Positions 47,201 to 60,258 are shown, numbered from the stretch's first letter. The stretch is DNA of 64,000 bases from Brachypodius melanocephalos (GCA_013398615.1 VZSR01001685.1:47059289-47123288); one strand, 5' to 3'. The notes: a model not told the origin generated them from the sequence alone. Numbers and translations are program-made.

Positions 47201-48125
47201 TTTGCTCATTAATCTTTGCACTGGACTGGCTCCCAAGCTTACATGACTTGATTAATTTAAGGTGGAGAACCAAAGAAATTTGAGATTCAGAAGGTAGGGG
47301 TTTTCTGACTTTTGGGGTAAAAATTTCTTGCTTCTCTAGAACAAATCTGGGGTTCAGTCCTCTCTTTGTGATGCCTCTGTGGCCCAGGCAAGGGTTAACT
47401 TCTCTAAGTCACCCGCTCCACTGCCCACCCTGCAACAGGCTTAGCTTGCCCTTCCATTGTTTGGACTAAACCTTCCAGATTTACTTACTTCCTTTTGATG
47501 TCTGGCAATGTTTGTTTATTAGCGCCAGTGGCCTGTGTTAACTCTGAGTAAGTCTTTGACTAAATCCCATTCTCTGCCTTTCCTCCCTTCACGGGCTTGT
47601 GAGCTGATAAACTTCAGTGCTGGCTTTCAAACCCAGTGAGGTTAAACATGAACTTCTTTTACACCTGCCTGCTTTCCCAGCTAATGGACCCTGGTGGCTG
47701 CTGAGAGAGGAGTCCTTTTATGGCAAAGAGAAGGCTGCAAAAGTTCATTTTTTTTTCTGGTTCGTATGTTTGAGAAGTGGGGTTTTAACTCCTGGAGAGG
47801 AAAGGATTATTTTAGTGAATTCCCTGCTGTCCTGAGGTCATCTGCTTAACAGTAGCAGAGAAATAATAACAGAGCAGGTATTAGCCCATAAGTCATGTAG
47901 TGTTATATATAGTCCACCAAGCATTATTTTATTATTCCCTTTTTTTCACGGTGCTTAAGTACCATTTTGGGACTCAGGGTTTAGACAACTTCAATCTAAA
48001 GTATGAATCAAGAGAAAGAAGATGAGAGCTGTTTGGGAAATGATAAGTACTTCCTATGGAAACTTGCAACAGTTCTGTTTTTCCTTTAATCATGGGAAAG
48101 TTTCGTTAAAAGAACAAAGCCTACT

Positions 48126-48165
48126 AAAAAAACAAACCCAAAAAAACCAAGCAAAACCAAACCTC
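48126..48165. repeat. A/C-rich low-complexity patch
   Basis: AAAAAACAAACCC- and CCAAGCAAAACCAAACC-like sequence, followed by a T8 run. It is simple sequence only. Confidence 0.85.
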
Positions 48166-49111
48166 AAATAATTTTTTTTCACGTTTTTAATATTAGAAAT
48201 TTTTATTTTTGCTGTGGGACTATCTCAGGAGAGAGGGTATTGAAAAATCCCCTACAACTATTTGTGACTTTTCATTTTAAGACAATCTCTTGACTAGATT
48301 TGCTGATGTTATTTAATTACAGACATAAACTCTACTCTCAAATTCTATATGGGTTATGTGCTTAATTTATATGCTCCAGGTTTTGTGATTGATGATTACA
48401 AAATAAGGCTGCATGGTACTAATTTTAAAGTAAAGAATCTTTGTGTATTTATTACTCCATTATTTTGTCTCATAAAATTCTCTTAATCAGCAATGATTAA
48501 ATTTTGAGTCATCAGTATCTAAGAGTCCTAAAATGCCTTGTGGGTGCTTAAATATTCTTTTTACAGGATTTACAAATTCAGTGATTTTTAAAATGGTGTT
48601 TCAAGGGTCTACAGATGTTCCGGCATGGAGAAGTAACTGTGGTGCCAGTCTGAACTTTTCTATGCCATAAAAATGTCTTTGCCAAAAAGAACTCACATTC
48701 AAGCTGCAGGTGATTGACAGATGGCAAAGAGGAAGGATTATAGAATATGAATTGCAGAGTGAATCCAGATTGCACTGAAAGGTTTTAAAAGCCTAGAGAA
48801 AATTTGTGGTCATCCAGAACTGAATTTACATGACAATCAGATGACATAATAACAGCTCTCCTTTTTGTCTCCAGTATTTTTTCTTCATATATTTTCTTGA
48901 ACTATAGCATTTGGTGGAGGGGCTTTTAGCTAATTTTGCCCTTGATTCCTTGGCAGTTCCTTTGATCTCTTTCAGTGTGGTGGTGGAAAGACCTCAGCTA
49001 AAGGTTTCTGTCATCATTCAAGAAATTGTCACCCAGTTCATCTCTAGACCTGTCAGAACAGTGAGGGAGTAGACACATGCCCTACCTACCCCTCCTATTC
49101 ATACCCTAGAT

Positions 49112-49138
49112 TCCATCCCAGCCTTCTCCATCCCAGCC
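49112..49138 (+). repeat. 12-bp direct repeat, period 15
   Basis: TCCATCCCAGCC occurs at 49112-49123 and again at 49127-49138. It is a small tandem duplication. Confidence 0.9.
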
Positions 49139-51436
49139 CCATGACAGCTTCTTCTCCAGTGTCCCATGCCAGCTCAGAGCAGGGCAGGTACTGTATGGCT
49201 CTGCCAGTAAATGCCAGAGCAGGAGCCCCAGGATCAGGGACAATGCAGGAGCAGCAGGGACCTGGTCACCAAGGCTGCCAAACAGACCTCTCAGAGACAC
49301 TTAGACACTGTGAAGGAGGGCAGGCTGTTATTTAACTTTAAAGATCAAAGCTTGACCCTGTCTACCTGTAAGAGCTATGGCTTCAAGAGGTCTCTGGTTT
49401 ACACAGCCAGGGCTTCCTCCAGTCTTTTTTGCAGCCAGCTTAATGCTGAGGTGTGCACAGAAATACTCTGTAGAAGTCTGAAAACAGCTGTGAGTTGGGG
49501 GGCACTGTTTTCCAACAAGTCAATATTTCTGAGATTTTTATGATAACCAGTGACAAAAAAACCTGCTTACATGGAAAACAGTACTGATGTAGCTAATGTA
49601 GTTGCAAATCCTAAGTGCATTTCAGCACAAATCTGCATATAGACACAGTTCTTTGTAAACAAATGCCCTAGTGCCACAGCATTCTTTAGAACAGGAACAG
49701 CTTTGCCTTGTCTTTAACTAGGATTGTGAGTCACAGAAAGGTTTTGTTTCTCCTTTTTGCATGAAAAAACTCAGCCTCTTGTATGTTCCAGATATCTTCC
49801 TTTAAACATTTATTTGCCTGGTGCAGTGCTGGACTGCTTGTGCCCTTTGCCTGAGCAGTCAGGCAGTTCCCTTTGAAGATGTTTACTAATTAAATAAGAA
49901 CAAAGATGGAATGAATGTTAAGGACCTTCAAATACTTGTATGCTGCAAGTTCCATGACTGTACTTCACAAGCTGCTGTAAAATCCATACATTTTGGAATA
50001 CACCACATTCCTTTAATGGATTCTCTTTGTTAAAAAGGTTAAGGGGAAACAAAAGGAATTCTGGCTTGTTTCATAGCCTGTTTTTCACATCTGCACCTTT
50101 TACAGTAGGAAAGGTGCAGAGTTTGTTGGATTTGGCAGAGCACTGAGACCCAGCATGGCAGATTCCAGCTCCAGCTGTAGCTTTAGGAAGCTTAGTGGCT
50201 CTGCTTCTTTTCCTTATCCACCAAGCATAGGCTGGTACCTAAAGGCACAAGTGCAAACCAAACCCCAGCTACAAGCACTGCCAGATTCAGGAGTATCCAA
50301 ATTCTGAATAACCCTTATTTTTAGGATCTGGGGTAAAGTTGATTTCTCACTCAATTAGGTGTGACACACTCGTGCTGTTCTCAATAGCTGGAGATCTTTT
50401 TAATTAAAGAACAATGATAAAAAGCCACATTAAATGGCTTGCATCAAAGCATCATCATACTACAAATGCTAATTATTATAATTATATAAGATTGCTCACG
50501 TTTATTTTCTAGGTGGGAAGGCACACCAGCTGACTGGGTTTCAACGTGTGGCTATTTCAGCAAAATTTTGAGGAGTCAGATGTCTTGCCTAGGAGTTGTC
50601 CAAGCTGCATAGCTATGATCACTCTCTCACCTAATGTAAACATCTCACTCAGTGCATGAGAATTGACATGAGGGGCTTTGAATGAGTTCCAGTCATTTTC
50701 TTTGGTCTTCCTGATTTAGGGACCTCTCCCAGGCTGACAAACCCTATGTGCTCTGGGGAGGTTGTAGAAGTGTTGTAGGTACATACAATGTCCTTGTGGG
50801 CTGCTTGTTCACGAGTGGTCCCATCATCCTTACTTGGCCATCCCCCTGGGATTTTGTTAGGGTTTGATCCCTTCCAGAGGCATCCCAGGCCCAGCAGCAC
50901 TGGTCCTGCTGTGAGTGCAGGATGTGGTGTGCTGTAGCAGCAGCCTTCTTTTCCCCACCAAGAGATTTCCTGGGACAGCAAATCTGGAGCCATAGCAGAT
51001 ACTGTTTGGTTGCTCCAGATAACATACCAGGGGAATCTTTGTCAGAAAAGTGGGAAGACACAGAGCTCCAGGAGCAGTGCTGTGGTGGAACAGCCAAAGT
51101 GGAGAGAAGGAGCTGGAAGAAGTCAGGAGTCAGAAGAAAGCAAAAGCCTCTCAGGGCACAGGAGGAACCACTGCTTGGTTGGGCTGCTCTTTCAGCCTGC
51201 AGTCAACATTTGTTTTACGCTGACAAAACTATGTTAAAATATACTTTTGCTGAGCTAATGAGCAGCCCCAGCACACACCTTGAAAAGTCAAGATGGAGTT
51301 CTTGTCTCTATATAAACAAACTCTGTGAGAGAACTAAAACATCTTGTTAGGAACAAACAAGTGAAACAAAGCAATTTTGAATCATTCACAATTAAAAATA
51401 ATTAAAGGCTGTTAAAAATCCAGTCTTAAGATGATG

Positions 51437-51456
51437 TTTTTTTTTTTTTTAAAAAA
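51437..51456. repeat. T14A6 tract
   Basis: Fourteen T residues run directly into six A residues, followed by an A/C-rich patch. It can form a short self-complementary fold. Confidence 0.9.
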
Positions 51457-51744
51457 CCCACAAAAAACCAAAACCTCTAGGTAAAATGGCTCCAGAGTGT
51501 AGAGTATAATTTTTTTAAACTAAAGCAATTCAGTGGGTTAGTTAGAAACTTATGAAAAAAGGAGGTGCCAACCCCAGTTTATATTTTTTCTGGTTAAAAA
51601 GAAACCTCCACCACCACCTCAAAACCACATTTAGTTGAAATTTTTACTGATCTTTTCCTCTGAGGCTGGTGAATGGAGATGTGCAAGAGAACTAAATTGG
51701 CATCAGTTGATTGTTAAAGCTCTTGAGTAAATATTTGCATGATC

Positions 51745-51865
51745 ATAAGATGAATTGGATTGGAAGGGACCTCAGGAGGTCTCTGGTCCAGACTCCCTCA
51801 AAGCAGGGGCAGTGCTGAGATTGGGTTGCTCAGGGCTTTATCCCTGAGGTTTTGGATACTCTGTG
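51745..51865 (-). mobile_element. Old CR1 LINE 3' fragment, minus strand
   Basis: The plus strand shows CATAAGATGAATTGGATTGG, AAGGGACCTCAGGAGGTCTC, TGGTCCAGACTCCCTCAAAG, CAGGGGCAGTGCTGAGATTG and GGTTGCTCAGGGCTTTATCC. This is the reverse of the 3' end of an older CR1 subfamily, the type also seen at 17.6 and 31.5 kb. Confidence 0.9.
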
Positions 51866-52628
51866 AGAGCCCATGAGGTGCTCAATGCAATTGTGTTCCC
51901 CTGTGTGTGCCAAGAAAGGGATGTGGACTTGCCTCTTTTCTGTTCTCTGCCCAGGGGTTGGGGTCTGACCTCCTATTGTATGTAGAGGTCTACCTTTCTG
52001 GGGGAGAGTAAAGTCAGGAGTTTTATTTGCTGTTCCTGTTCAATAACTTTTTCTTGGGGCACAAGCAGCATCATCCAGCTCATCCAAAGCCAGGTACAGC
52101 ATCCCATTTCAGATCACCCAGAGTTAAGGGCACTGATTTCATAGGTGGAACTCAGACAATGGGCACATCTGATGAGACAGAGAGAAAAACCTGGGCATAG
52201 GGCACGAGTGATGTCTGCTACATTTCTGTTACCGTGTTTCCTTTCCTGCACTGGAAATAAAGGATCACACCCCTAACTTTCCATAGGCTTACTTGTCTCC
52301 GGGACTCGAAGCTGCACAGCAAAATTACTTTCATCTTTTAAGCAGCAGATTTTCACTATGAATAAAATTGCATTTGCTTTTTGTCCCTAGTGAAGGGAAA
52401 GCTAGCACATATTTCCATTCTTTATTTTCCACACTCCTGCTCTAATACAGCTTCCTCTTAATAAAGGCAAACCACTACTATAAAGCTGAGAGAGTTCCAT
52501 CAGTAGCAAAGCCAAGGAAGTTTCATTTCCTACAGATTTGTATCTTGAGGTTGTATTTTTTTGTGGTGTCTCTGGTGTCTAATGATTAGATGAGTCACAC
52601 ACTATGATTTAGGCAGGAAAGGTCCCCT
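51866..52628. other. Unique sequence between CR1 fragments
   Basis: No gene or repeat recognised. ATAAA-type sequence and a CpG pair (GGGACTCGAAGC) occur near 52.3 kb. Confidence 0.5.
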
Positions 52629-52735
52629 TCACAGAATCACAAAATCGCAAGTTGGAAGAGACCTTTAAGATCATTGAGTCCAACCCATGCCCTTAGACAC
52701 CTTGAGGTGTCTAATCCAGCATCATGGTCAGAGAA
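52629..52735 (-). mobile_element. CR1 LINE 3' tail, minus strand
   Basis: The plus strand reads TCACAGAATCACAAAATCGC, AGTTGGAAGAGACCTTTAAG and ATCATTGAGTCCAACCCATG, the reverse of a CR1 3' end. The distal part is diverged and contains the near-palindrome listed separately. Confidence 0.9.
52693..52714. repeat. 22-bp near-perfect palindrome
   Basis: Arms TTAGACACCT and AGGTGTCTAA are perfect reverse complements around the two bases TG. It lies at the inner end of a CR1 tail. Confidence 0.93.
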
Positions 52736-52839
52736 CGTCTAACTCTGGAGGTAGATCAGATTTATTGGGGTCTCATTCAGCAAGATTTGGAAATCTGTAA
52801 GGTTGGACAAGGCCCACCCTCTCAGGGGTCTTGTTCCAG

Positions 52840-53155
52840 CACTGAACTCCTCTGAAGGTGAAATAATTTTCTTCTGTCCAGCTGGAATAGCCTCCAGTGT
52901 AGGTTGTGATTGTTTCAGCTTGTCATTTCACTGTGCATCTTTCAGAAGGGGCTGTCTCTATTTTCCCAATTTTGCTTCCATCAGGTAGTAAAAAGAAAGG
53001 AACCTGATCCCCCTGCCCATAGCTTTCTCCTCTCCTGGCTGAACAAAGCCAGCCATCCCAGTCTCTCCTTTTTCATTATGAACTTCAGTGTGCTCTCCAT
53101 CCCAGTGCTCTGCACTTGGATGTCTTCAAGTTTTCTGACTCTTCTGACTCTTGGG
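52840..53155 (-). mobile_element. Old CR1 LINE fragment, minus strand
   Basis: The plus strand has TCACTGTGCATCTTTCAGAA, CTTCCATCAGGTAGTAAAAA, TCTCCTCTCCTGGCTGAACA and AAGCCAGCCATCCCAGTCTC. This order matches the reverse of the CR1 block that in fresher copies runs CTGTGCACCTCTGAGAAGAG, CATCAGGTAGTTGTAGACAG, CTTCTCTTCTCCAGGCTGAA. It is heavily mutated. The segment 52736-52840 may be part of the same element or of the neighbouring one. Confidence 0.7.
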
Positions 53156-53883
53156 TGATGGTCTCAAAGCAAGGTAGAATACAGGGGGTTTTTGCTATGT
53201 GGTTTTTCTCTTCTTCCTCATCCTCCTATTTGCATAGCTTTAGTGTCTTTGGGTCTTTCACCTCTCTGTCAATGTATTTAGTAATTTTTAAAACTGATAA
53301 TGGTTAAATTTTTAAATAATTTAAAAATTATTTCTGGAAAGGGTTAATATACAGATACACCCAGTCTTACACAGAGTAGTTACACAGGCCTCATATTCTT
53401 GTGAAAGGAGTTTAAAATGCCAGCAATGGTAATTTATTTGTTTTACATAGAAAGAGGGAGGAAAACCAGGTGATGATGGGGCAGATATCATTCCAGATCA
53501 GTTGTGTCTATAGAAGAGGTTTCTTTTCTGAGGTGTTTGCCATATTTTCCTGCTGGTATTTATTGACCCCTCAGACAAAATTATTTCTTATAAAACCAGC
53601 TGTGTTAATCTAGACACAGAATTGAGTCTGTTTCATCTACCCTGGTAGACCCTACTTGATGCAGAAGTGCCAGTAGAGTATCAGTGGGTGTTTTGAGGGA
53701 TGCCCTACTTGATGCTTACTCTAGGTGACCTGAGGAGCTGCAGGGGGGGAACTGAAGACACAAGTCATTGCCCTGCACATGGGAAATCTAAAAGGACTTG
53801 CCTCTCCAATGTTGTACCTTAAATTTTTTTATTAGCCCAAATAAAACCAATACTAGTAAAAAAAACTGGTTTACACCCAAATA
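53156..53883. other. Unique AT-rich sequence
   Basis: No gene recognised. It holds an AAATTTTTAAATAATTTAAA-like AT-rich patch near 53306-53330 and nothing else clear. Confidence 0.5.
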
Positions 53884-53946
53884 ATCACAGAATCACAGAA
53901 TGACTAGATTGGAAAAGACCTCCAAGATAATTGAGTCCAAATAATG
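53884..53946 (-). mobile_element. CR1 LINE extreme 3' tail, minus strand
   Basis: The plus strand reads AATCACAGAATCACAGAATG, ACTAGATTGGAAAAGACCTC and CAAGATAATTGAGTCCAAAT. Only the 3' end of a CR1 remains, with two copies of the terminal octamer. It is the fourth minus-strand CR1 piece in about 2.2 kb. Confidence 0.92.
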
Positions 53947-56900
53947 TCAGTTTTCTCCAATGAACATATTTCTGGCAAGGAAAAATGGTGTACAGGTCAC
54001 ATGGGCAAAATTCCTCTTTTGCCTGTGTGGCTTGGTGGAATACTCTGCCCGGGTTAAGGCACAGCCATTTGGAAATCTGTGTGGGCTGGGTACTCAGTGT
54101 CTGTCACACATCACAGCCTGGCACCCCATGACTGATGCTTTCCCAAGTCCATATTGCAGACGTGGTTTAAAGACAACTATTGTAAGTATTTTTTGCACAG
54201 GCATAGCTGTATTGATTCTGTCAATGGAGGGTCAATGATTCTGTTTTGCTTATATGATTACAGCTAAACTGGCAAAGCTTCCTGAGAAGTCACCTCCGCT
54301 CGATGGCGATTCGTTTTGAGCATCTCAGAGGTTATCATGAGCATGGAAAACATCCCACAAATGGATTGTTCCTGCAGAAGCAATGAATGCAGATTGAATT
54401 GCCCTTGAGTTTGGCCGAGTTTCCAGACAGCAGCAGAGCACCATGCCTGTGCTATATTAGTTTTGCATATTTATAAGCTAGTGAGTGTTACACATTTGAC
54501 AGGGCAAGTCATTGCTCAGCTTCCAAGGGCTCTTTCTAAGACAAACAGGCACTTTCAAAAAATCCACAGAATTTTATTTGTTTTTTTAAGAGGAAGCTGA
54601 AGGCTGAAGCTGAAAACATACATTTCCAGGAGCTAAAGCCAAGGCCTTTCCTCTTTTAAACTACTGGATTTGCTTTTATTTTCTATAAACCAGTTGTTTT
54701 GTCTCTTTCCTATGCTATTTCTTTTCTTGCCTACATGCAAACTTCTTCATTCCTCAGGTCTTCATCCAATAGTTAGTACTTGAAGGAGCACCTAAGATGG
54801 CAATGGATAATGAAGCCAGCCCTTCGAAGAAACTTCAAATAATAAAATGTCTTACATCAAGATGTGGAATTTATTTCCCAAAGACTATGAAAAAATTAGC
54901 ATGAACTCTTCACATTTGTCAATGTTCTGTACATATTTATTTCATTTTTTTCCTCCTTTCCTGTGTTTGGAGTCTGATCACAAAGCATCTCTCTTTACCG
55001 TGCTGACTTTTTTCTTTCTGTCTGGTCTCACACTGTCTTCCACTAAGTAACTGAGTCATCTGGCTCATCTCTACCTCAAAGTTCCCTAGGGTGCTGAGTA
55101 CTGTTCTTTCACAAATTAAAGTCTGTTTTTTTATGATTTGGGACTTTTCCACTTTTTAGCTCTTCCTTCTTTTGGACAGTCTGCACTGGGTGCCTTTTCC
55201 TATTCATGGACTTGTTTTTCTTTCCTACTCTTCAGGAAGAGCACTGTCATAAAGAAATTACTTCCTCTTAACTTTGTGCAACTTCTGGACAGGAGACAAT
55301 GTGTGCTGAAGGTCCTGACAGCCAGTGGGTTTTCCCCAAAATTCTGCATTTCAATTTTAGTGGCGTTTAACAAACCATCAGAGTCAGAAGTCCCAAGCTG
55401 CTTGATGAAGCTGGTTTGTATGCACCTACTTACCCACACACAAGGTGATTGTACAGAGTGCTCAGCATCAAACTGAGCATCAGCCCCTGAATCCTGATGG
55501 CATCTAGATTTCAGTGCTAGCCAAGCAGCAGTCTCAGTTTTCCTCTGGTCATTCTTCCCAGCAAGGAGAAAGTGCTTTTGATGTATTTTTATTTATTAAG
55601 GTTTCCTTGCTGAAAGTGTAGTAGAAGTTGTTATACTCCAGCTTTATGGGTTTTCACTGTCAGTTGTTGACTAGGGGCAAAACCAGAGCTGGGGTTGAGA
55701 TGGGGCAATCTCTGGCCCAAACCAGAACCTGTCTGCCTGCCAGTAGGGCTGCAGCATCATCTGTGGTTGGATTAGTGCCTTAACACCACCTCATATCACA
55801 TATAAACCCAGTGCTACAGAATGCTATGTTGTCTGCACTGAACACTCATGTTCTGTCACCTTCACACCCACTTACTGGAAAAAAATTAAAAGTTATTGTT
55901 GCCCCTTCATTGCTCAGAAAAGGAGCTTTTCTGAAGCAGAAATGAAATGTGCATCAAGAACCCACAGGGTCCCATAAGAAGCAAGATTCAGGTCAGTCAC
56001 AGTTTTAAGTACAACACTGCCAAGCAGTTGAGAAGACCTATTGTGTTAGCACTGTATTGCCCTGTTGTTAGCTTTCAGGAGATGACTAATGTGCTTTAAT
56101 TAATCCCTGTGTGAAAAACATACTTTGTCGGCAGCACAGACAAGGCCAAAACTGTGAGCAAGTTATTGGGAGCTGCATCTTCCTGACGTGCTTTTCATCA
56201 GGGAAATGTTGGCCACATAAGGAAGCCAGCACAAACTGTGCTCTTTGGTCAAAACTTATTTACTGAAAATTATGAAATCTGACCCTAGTTCAAGAAAAAG
56301 CATCTTCATAAGTAGAAAAATACCAGTACAAATTGCAATTAATGTGGAAGACATGATCACAGGCTCACAGAGAGTGGCAAAGAATAGTGGTAATGCCACA
56401 GCATAGCAAAGGCACAGTGAGTTCAGATGTACTGCTCTGTATAATCTGAACATGATTTCTGTATGCAGTGTGAGTGCTATAGTAATTTTTTTTTTTTTTA
56501 GTCTTGGTAATAAAGTCAAATCCTGACTTAAATCAGGGCATTAGTAGTGATGGCAGATACACACTGTCACCATCAGCCAAAAGATCTCAAATCTCTTTAT
56601 AGACATATATTCAAAGGTCATTTCATCCACAGCTGAAAAGCAGCCCTCTCTGGAATAAAAATGAAGCAGAAAGTAGAAATGTGCAGAAATACCAGGCCAG
56701 GAAGTGAAGACTTCCCCTTCCAATTGAAGGGCAGAGGGATGGTTAAGTGATTAAAATATTAGCCAGACGACTGACGTAACAAAACTGCATTTTCCAGTCC
56801 CTTGTAATACAGACGAACAGTGTAGGAAATTGAAAATATTTGATCCAAGTCAATGGTGCATGAAATCTCCCTTAGTGTTGGATATTTTGTTGCTTTTACT

Positions 56901-59158
56901 TTGAATGTTTTGTCACAATGTGATAACAGCAGTGAGACTGACTGTGAGATTAGCCCCTGGTCCAGACTGGCCAAATGGAAATTCAGAGTGTGAGAATTGA
57001 CTCTGGGGGGCCTAAAATCCTGCATGTATATTGATTATGTGCTTGCATGGGGATATTTATCCTGTGTGCTGGTCACACATGTTGTACCTATCCCATAGGG
57101 ACTGAGGGAGGTGAAACACATCCCCCTTTCAAAACACTGCATTTGAAAGGAAGGCTGAAGTAAAGGCAGGAATGTTGAATGGGGAATGGCTTGACTGTAG
57201 CAATGCTTGTGAAGCTGAAGGAGTTGTTCCTGAGTCTGATCCTTAGCTGGCTGTGGGTATGTCACCACACTGAATGAGGCTGCCTTGGGCTTCTTGGAGC
57301 TTGGCCCAGCTTTAATACTTCATTCCAGGCTTGAGTCAATGGTTTGTCATGGGAATCGGTTAAAATAAAAGCTAAAACTAGGTCTGGAGTGGGGGAATTT
57401 CAGTTTGGGAAAAACTATTTATGGGTGGAGGTAAAAGCAAACAAGAAAAGCAATTGTGATGCCATGACACAGGCTGTGGTTTAAGAGGAGAACAGAATGA
57501 GCTCTGAGGCAGAGAAACTAAACCCACATTACAAGTTAAACCAACACGTGAATTACTCCCAAATACTCAGACCGAATCTCCTACAGGGAATGCAGTTTAT
57601 CCTGGTGAGGCTGTGCTTTGCCTTGTGATTTAGGCCTCTCGTTTTCATCATTTGATCACCAGCAAAATAAATTCTGCAAGCAAGAGCACTGGGACTTCTT
57701 TCATGCTTCTGGTGTTAGCATAGCTATGCCAATGCAAATCTGGCAAAATTGGGATAGGAAAATTTATTAGCCTTAGCCTGACCTCAGATTACATCATTTC
57801 ATCCTCTTTACTCTCTTGGATGCTGAAGCCTCCTGGTTGTAAAGTCAGAGGTGAGATTTCAAATGAGAACATGGGCTGGATCCAGAATTTTATCTCTGAA
57901 ATGCATGTTTCACTGCTGGCAGAAGAAGATGGTTTATGGTGGGCTCCCTGAAACAGCTTCTCCCTGCTCTGGAAACCAGGGCAGACCTGAGCAGGTTGCA
58001 GAAGTTCATGGGGGTGTGTGTCTTGCACTGATAGGACCTGAGGTCTCTGTTCTTGGGTTGGCGTTACACTAAATGCTGGAAAGAGAATTGTGAATATCTT
58101 CATATTGTAGTCCTTACCCTGCAGGTTTCAACCACTGTTTTTCATAGGAGAGGGACTTCTTTCTACACACCCTGCATAGTTGCTGCTTGACTTCCCCACT
58201 GAGGTGTGCAACCAGACACTAGTTGGGAACCAATGAGAATTTTAAGCTAGTGGAAATGTTTGCTGACCTTCCAGTAGCTTCTCTATCAGGCTTGAACTTG
58301 GATTCTTCTTAGTAATTGGTAAGTAGTTCTGTGGATGACAGTCTGATGTTTTAGGGATGGCACAATGTGCTCAGGCAGGGCCTAACCTGCTTAAAAAGAC
58401 TCATCCGAACAAATGCATGTCCATTAACCGCCCAAGAGCAATTAAGTGGTTGCAGCCACTTGTTTTTATCATTTTTTTCCCAGTTTTAGTCACTGCAGCC
58501 TGTTGCAGTTGAGTGCAAAACCTCTGCTGCTCAGAGGACACCTTTGTGTGTGAATGGGAAGGTTGTGTCGTACCACTGCAGAAGAGCAGTGCTTTTACTC
58601 TGCTGGAGGGACAGGAGATGGATGGACATTAAAGGAGGAACAGCAGTCTGTATTCTCAAGGATATATAGGTACTTGATTCCTATTGATTTTCTCATGATC
58701 CAGGTAGCATGTAAATACCTGTAACAATCTGGACAGAGATAAGGTGGTTTCTTTATGAAGCTGCACTGAATGTTAAACACTGCAGTGGTTCAAATGCTGG
58801 AAACAAAGCTGAAGAGCAGAAGAGACATGTGATTACATGGGGCCATGAGAAAAGGCCTGAAGGACAGCCAGGCAGGAACTGCTCCAGGAGACCTGAAACC
58901 ATTCTGTGCTGGCAGTTCATTGATGAAGGTTGCTCATTATTTACTTATTTTGAACATGTTGTTTGCTGAAGGCCAAAGCCTGTCAGATCTTAGGAAGGTT
59001 CTGTTTCAAGAGCTTTTGTTGCTTCAGCAAACAGGTCATGAGTCCAACCCACCCACTCCACAAACAAACATTTCTCCAAATTATCAGGGGAATGGAGTTC
59101 ATTTGACAGAGATGTCAGTTTGGTAGTGACAGATCACTTAGGGTGTGGGGAGTTTTAT

Positions 59159-59171
59159 TGTGTGTGTGTGT
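59159..59171 (+). repeat. (TG)6 microsatellite
   Basis: A short pure TG run with a second run 55 bases downstream. Confidence 0.9.
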
Positions 59172-59226
59172 CCAAGTCTTTGCCCTCCACTCTTCAGCTT
59201 CCTCCTCATGCATCCTGTATAATGAC

Positions 59227-59242
59227 TGTGTGTGTGTGTGTG
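59227..59242 (+). repeat. (TG)8 microsatellite
   Basis: A pure TG run of 16 bases. Confidence 0.93.
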
Positions 59243-59706
59243 TTGATTTCATTCCTTTTGGAGCTGCTTACCTTTCTAATTATAATCACTAAGCATTCAG
59301 TACTTCACTTGGCTGTGTTCCCAGAACAAAGGCTATAGCTGAATACAAATAACTGAATTAAAATAACTTTGGCTTTTAATCAGAGCAAGGCCCTGTGTTG
59401 CTTAGGAAGTTTGAGAGATCACTAAGCAGAAAGGTAATTCTGCCAGCTCTCATGTAAATTGGGTACCTGTCTGCTTCCCAAACCAGCTTCCATGCTCACA
59501 TATCTGCCAGATCACTTCTCCTGGTGAGCCTCACAGGAGACTAAAGGGAGATGATGGCAACAATTACACTAGTATGGGGACAAGAAGGAACTCTAAATGG
59601 GTAAGAGCATTTTTCAGAAGCAAAAATTATTCACAGGATGCCCCAGCTTGAGTAGAGACCGTTTGAGTCTGTTTGAATTGTTGAAAAGAAAGAAGGGCAG
59701 GAAAGA

Positions 59707-59726
59707 TGGTATCTAGTGGTATCTAG
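59707..59726 (+). repeat. 10-bp perfect tandem duplication
   Basis: TGGTATCTAG is repeated twice without a spacer. Confidence 0.93.
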
Positions 59727-60257
59727 AAGACGCTTTAGTGGGATCCTGCTGCAGAAATGATGTCTTAATTTCACTGTTCAAGAAACCAGTTTGGTTTTGA
59801 GAAAGAATTGGGAAGAAGAGTAGGTGAGAGCAGCTTTCGGAAAATGTCACATTGCTCTTGCTCTTCCAGGACAACAGAGAACAGAACTGACGTGCAAAGA
59901 TAAAAAGAGCTCATCTCTCTGCACTGATGATTATATTAAAAAAAAATATTGGAAGACTTAGCTCACTGTTGTCATGCATATAAATCCATCCAAATTGTCA
60001 ATAGTCATTAATTAGAAACTATTTTTGTAAGATTTTAACCCTCTTTTTAAAAAAATCTATTCTTTTTTTAAATTAGGGTTGTGAAGTTAATTTTGTAAGG
60101 GGTTTTTTTTGTTTGTTGGGATTTTTTGGAGAGGGGAAGAGCTTTTGGATTTATTTTCTTTGGTTTTGTTTAAATATGACTGATACAATCCAGACCTGAA
60201 GTGCAAAAAATTTTTTTGGAGCAATTTTGATGATGTTATCATGAAATGAAGCCATCC

Positions 60258-60258
<1 letters not shown>

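Larger units (their letters stand above)
41223..51744. other. 10.5 kb unique, mostly AT-rich, no gene recognised
   Basis: No known repeat family and no exon that I can support. A 159-codon plus-strand frame at 41904-42383 has no known domain and ends in a Leu-rich low-complexity tail. CpG-bearing unique blocks lie at 44880-45140. AT-rich blocks with homeodomain-type cores lie at 50380-50510. A- and T-rich low-complexity patches occur at 48126-48180 and 51437-51475. An octamer ATTTGCAT lies at 51733-51740, ending four bases before the next CR1 tail. Confidence 0.5.
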
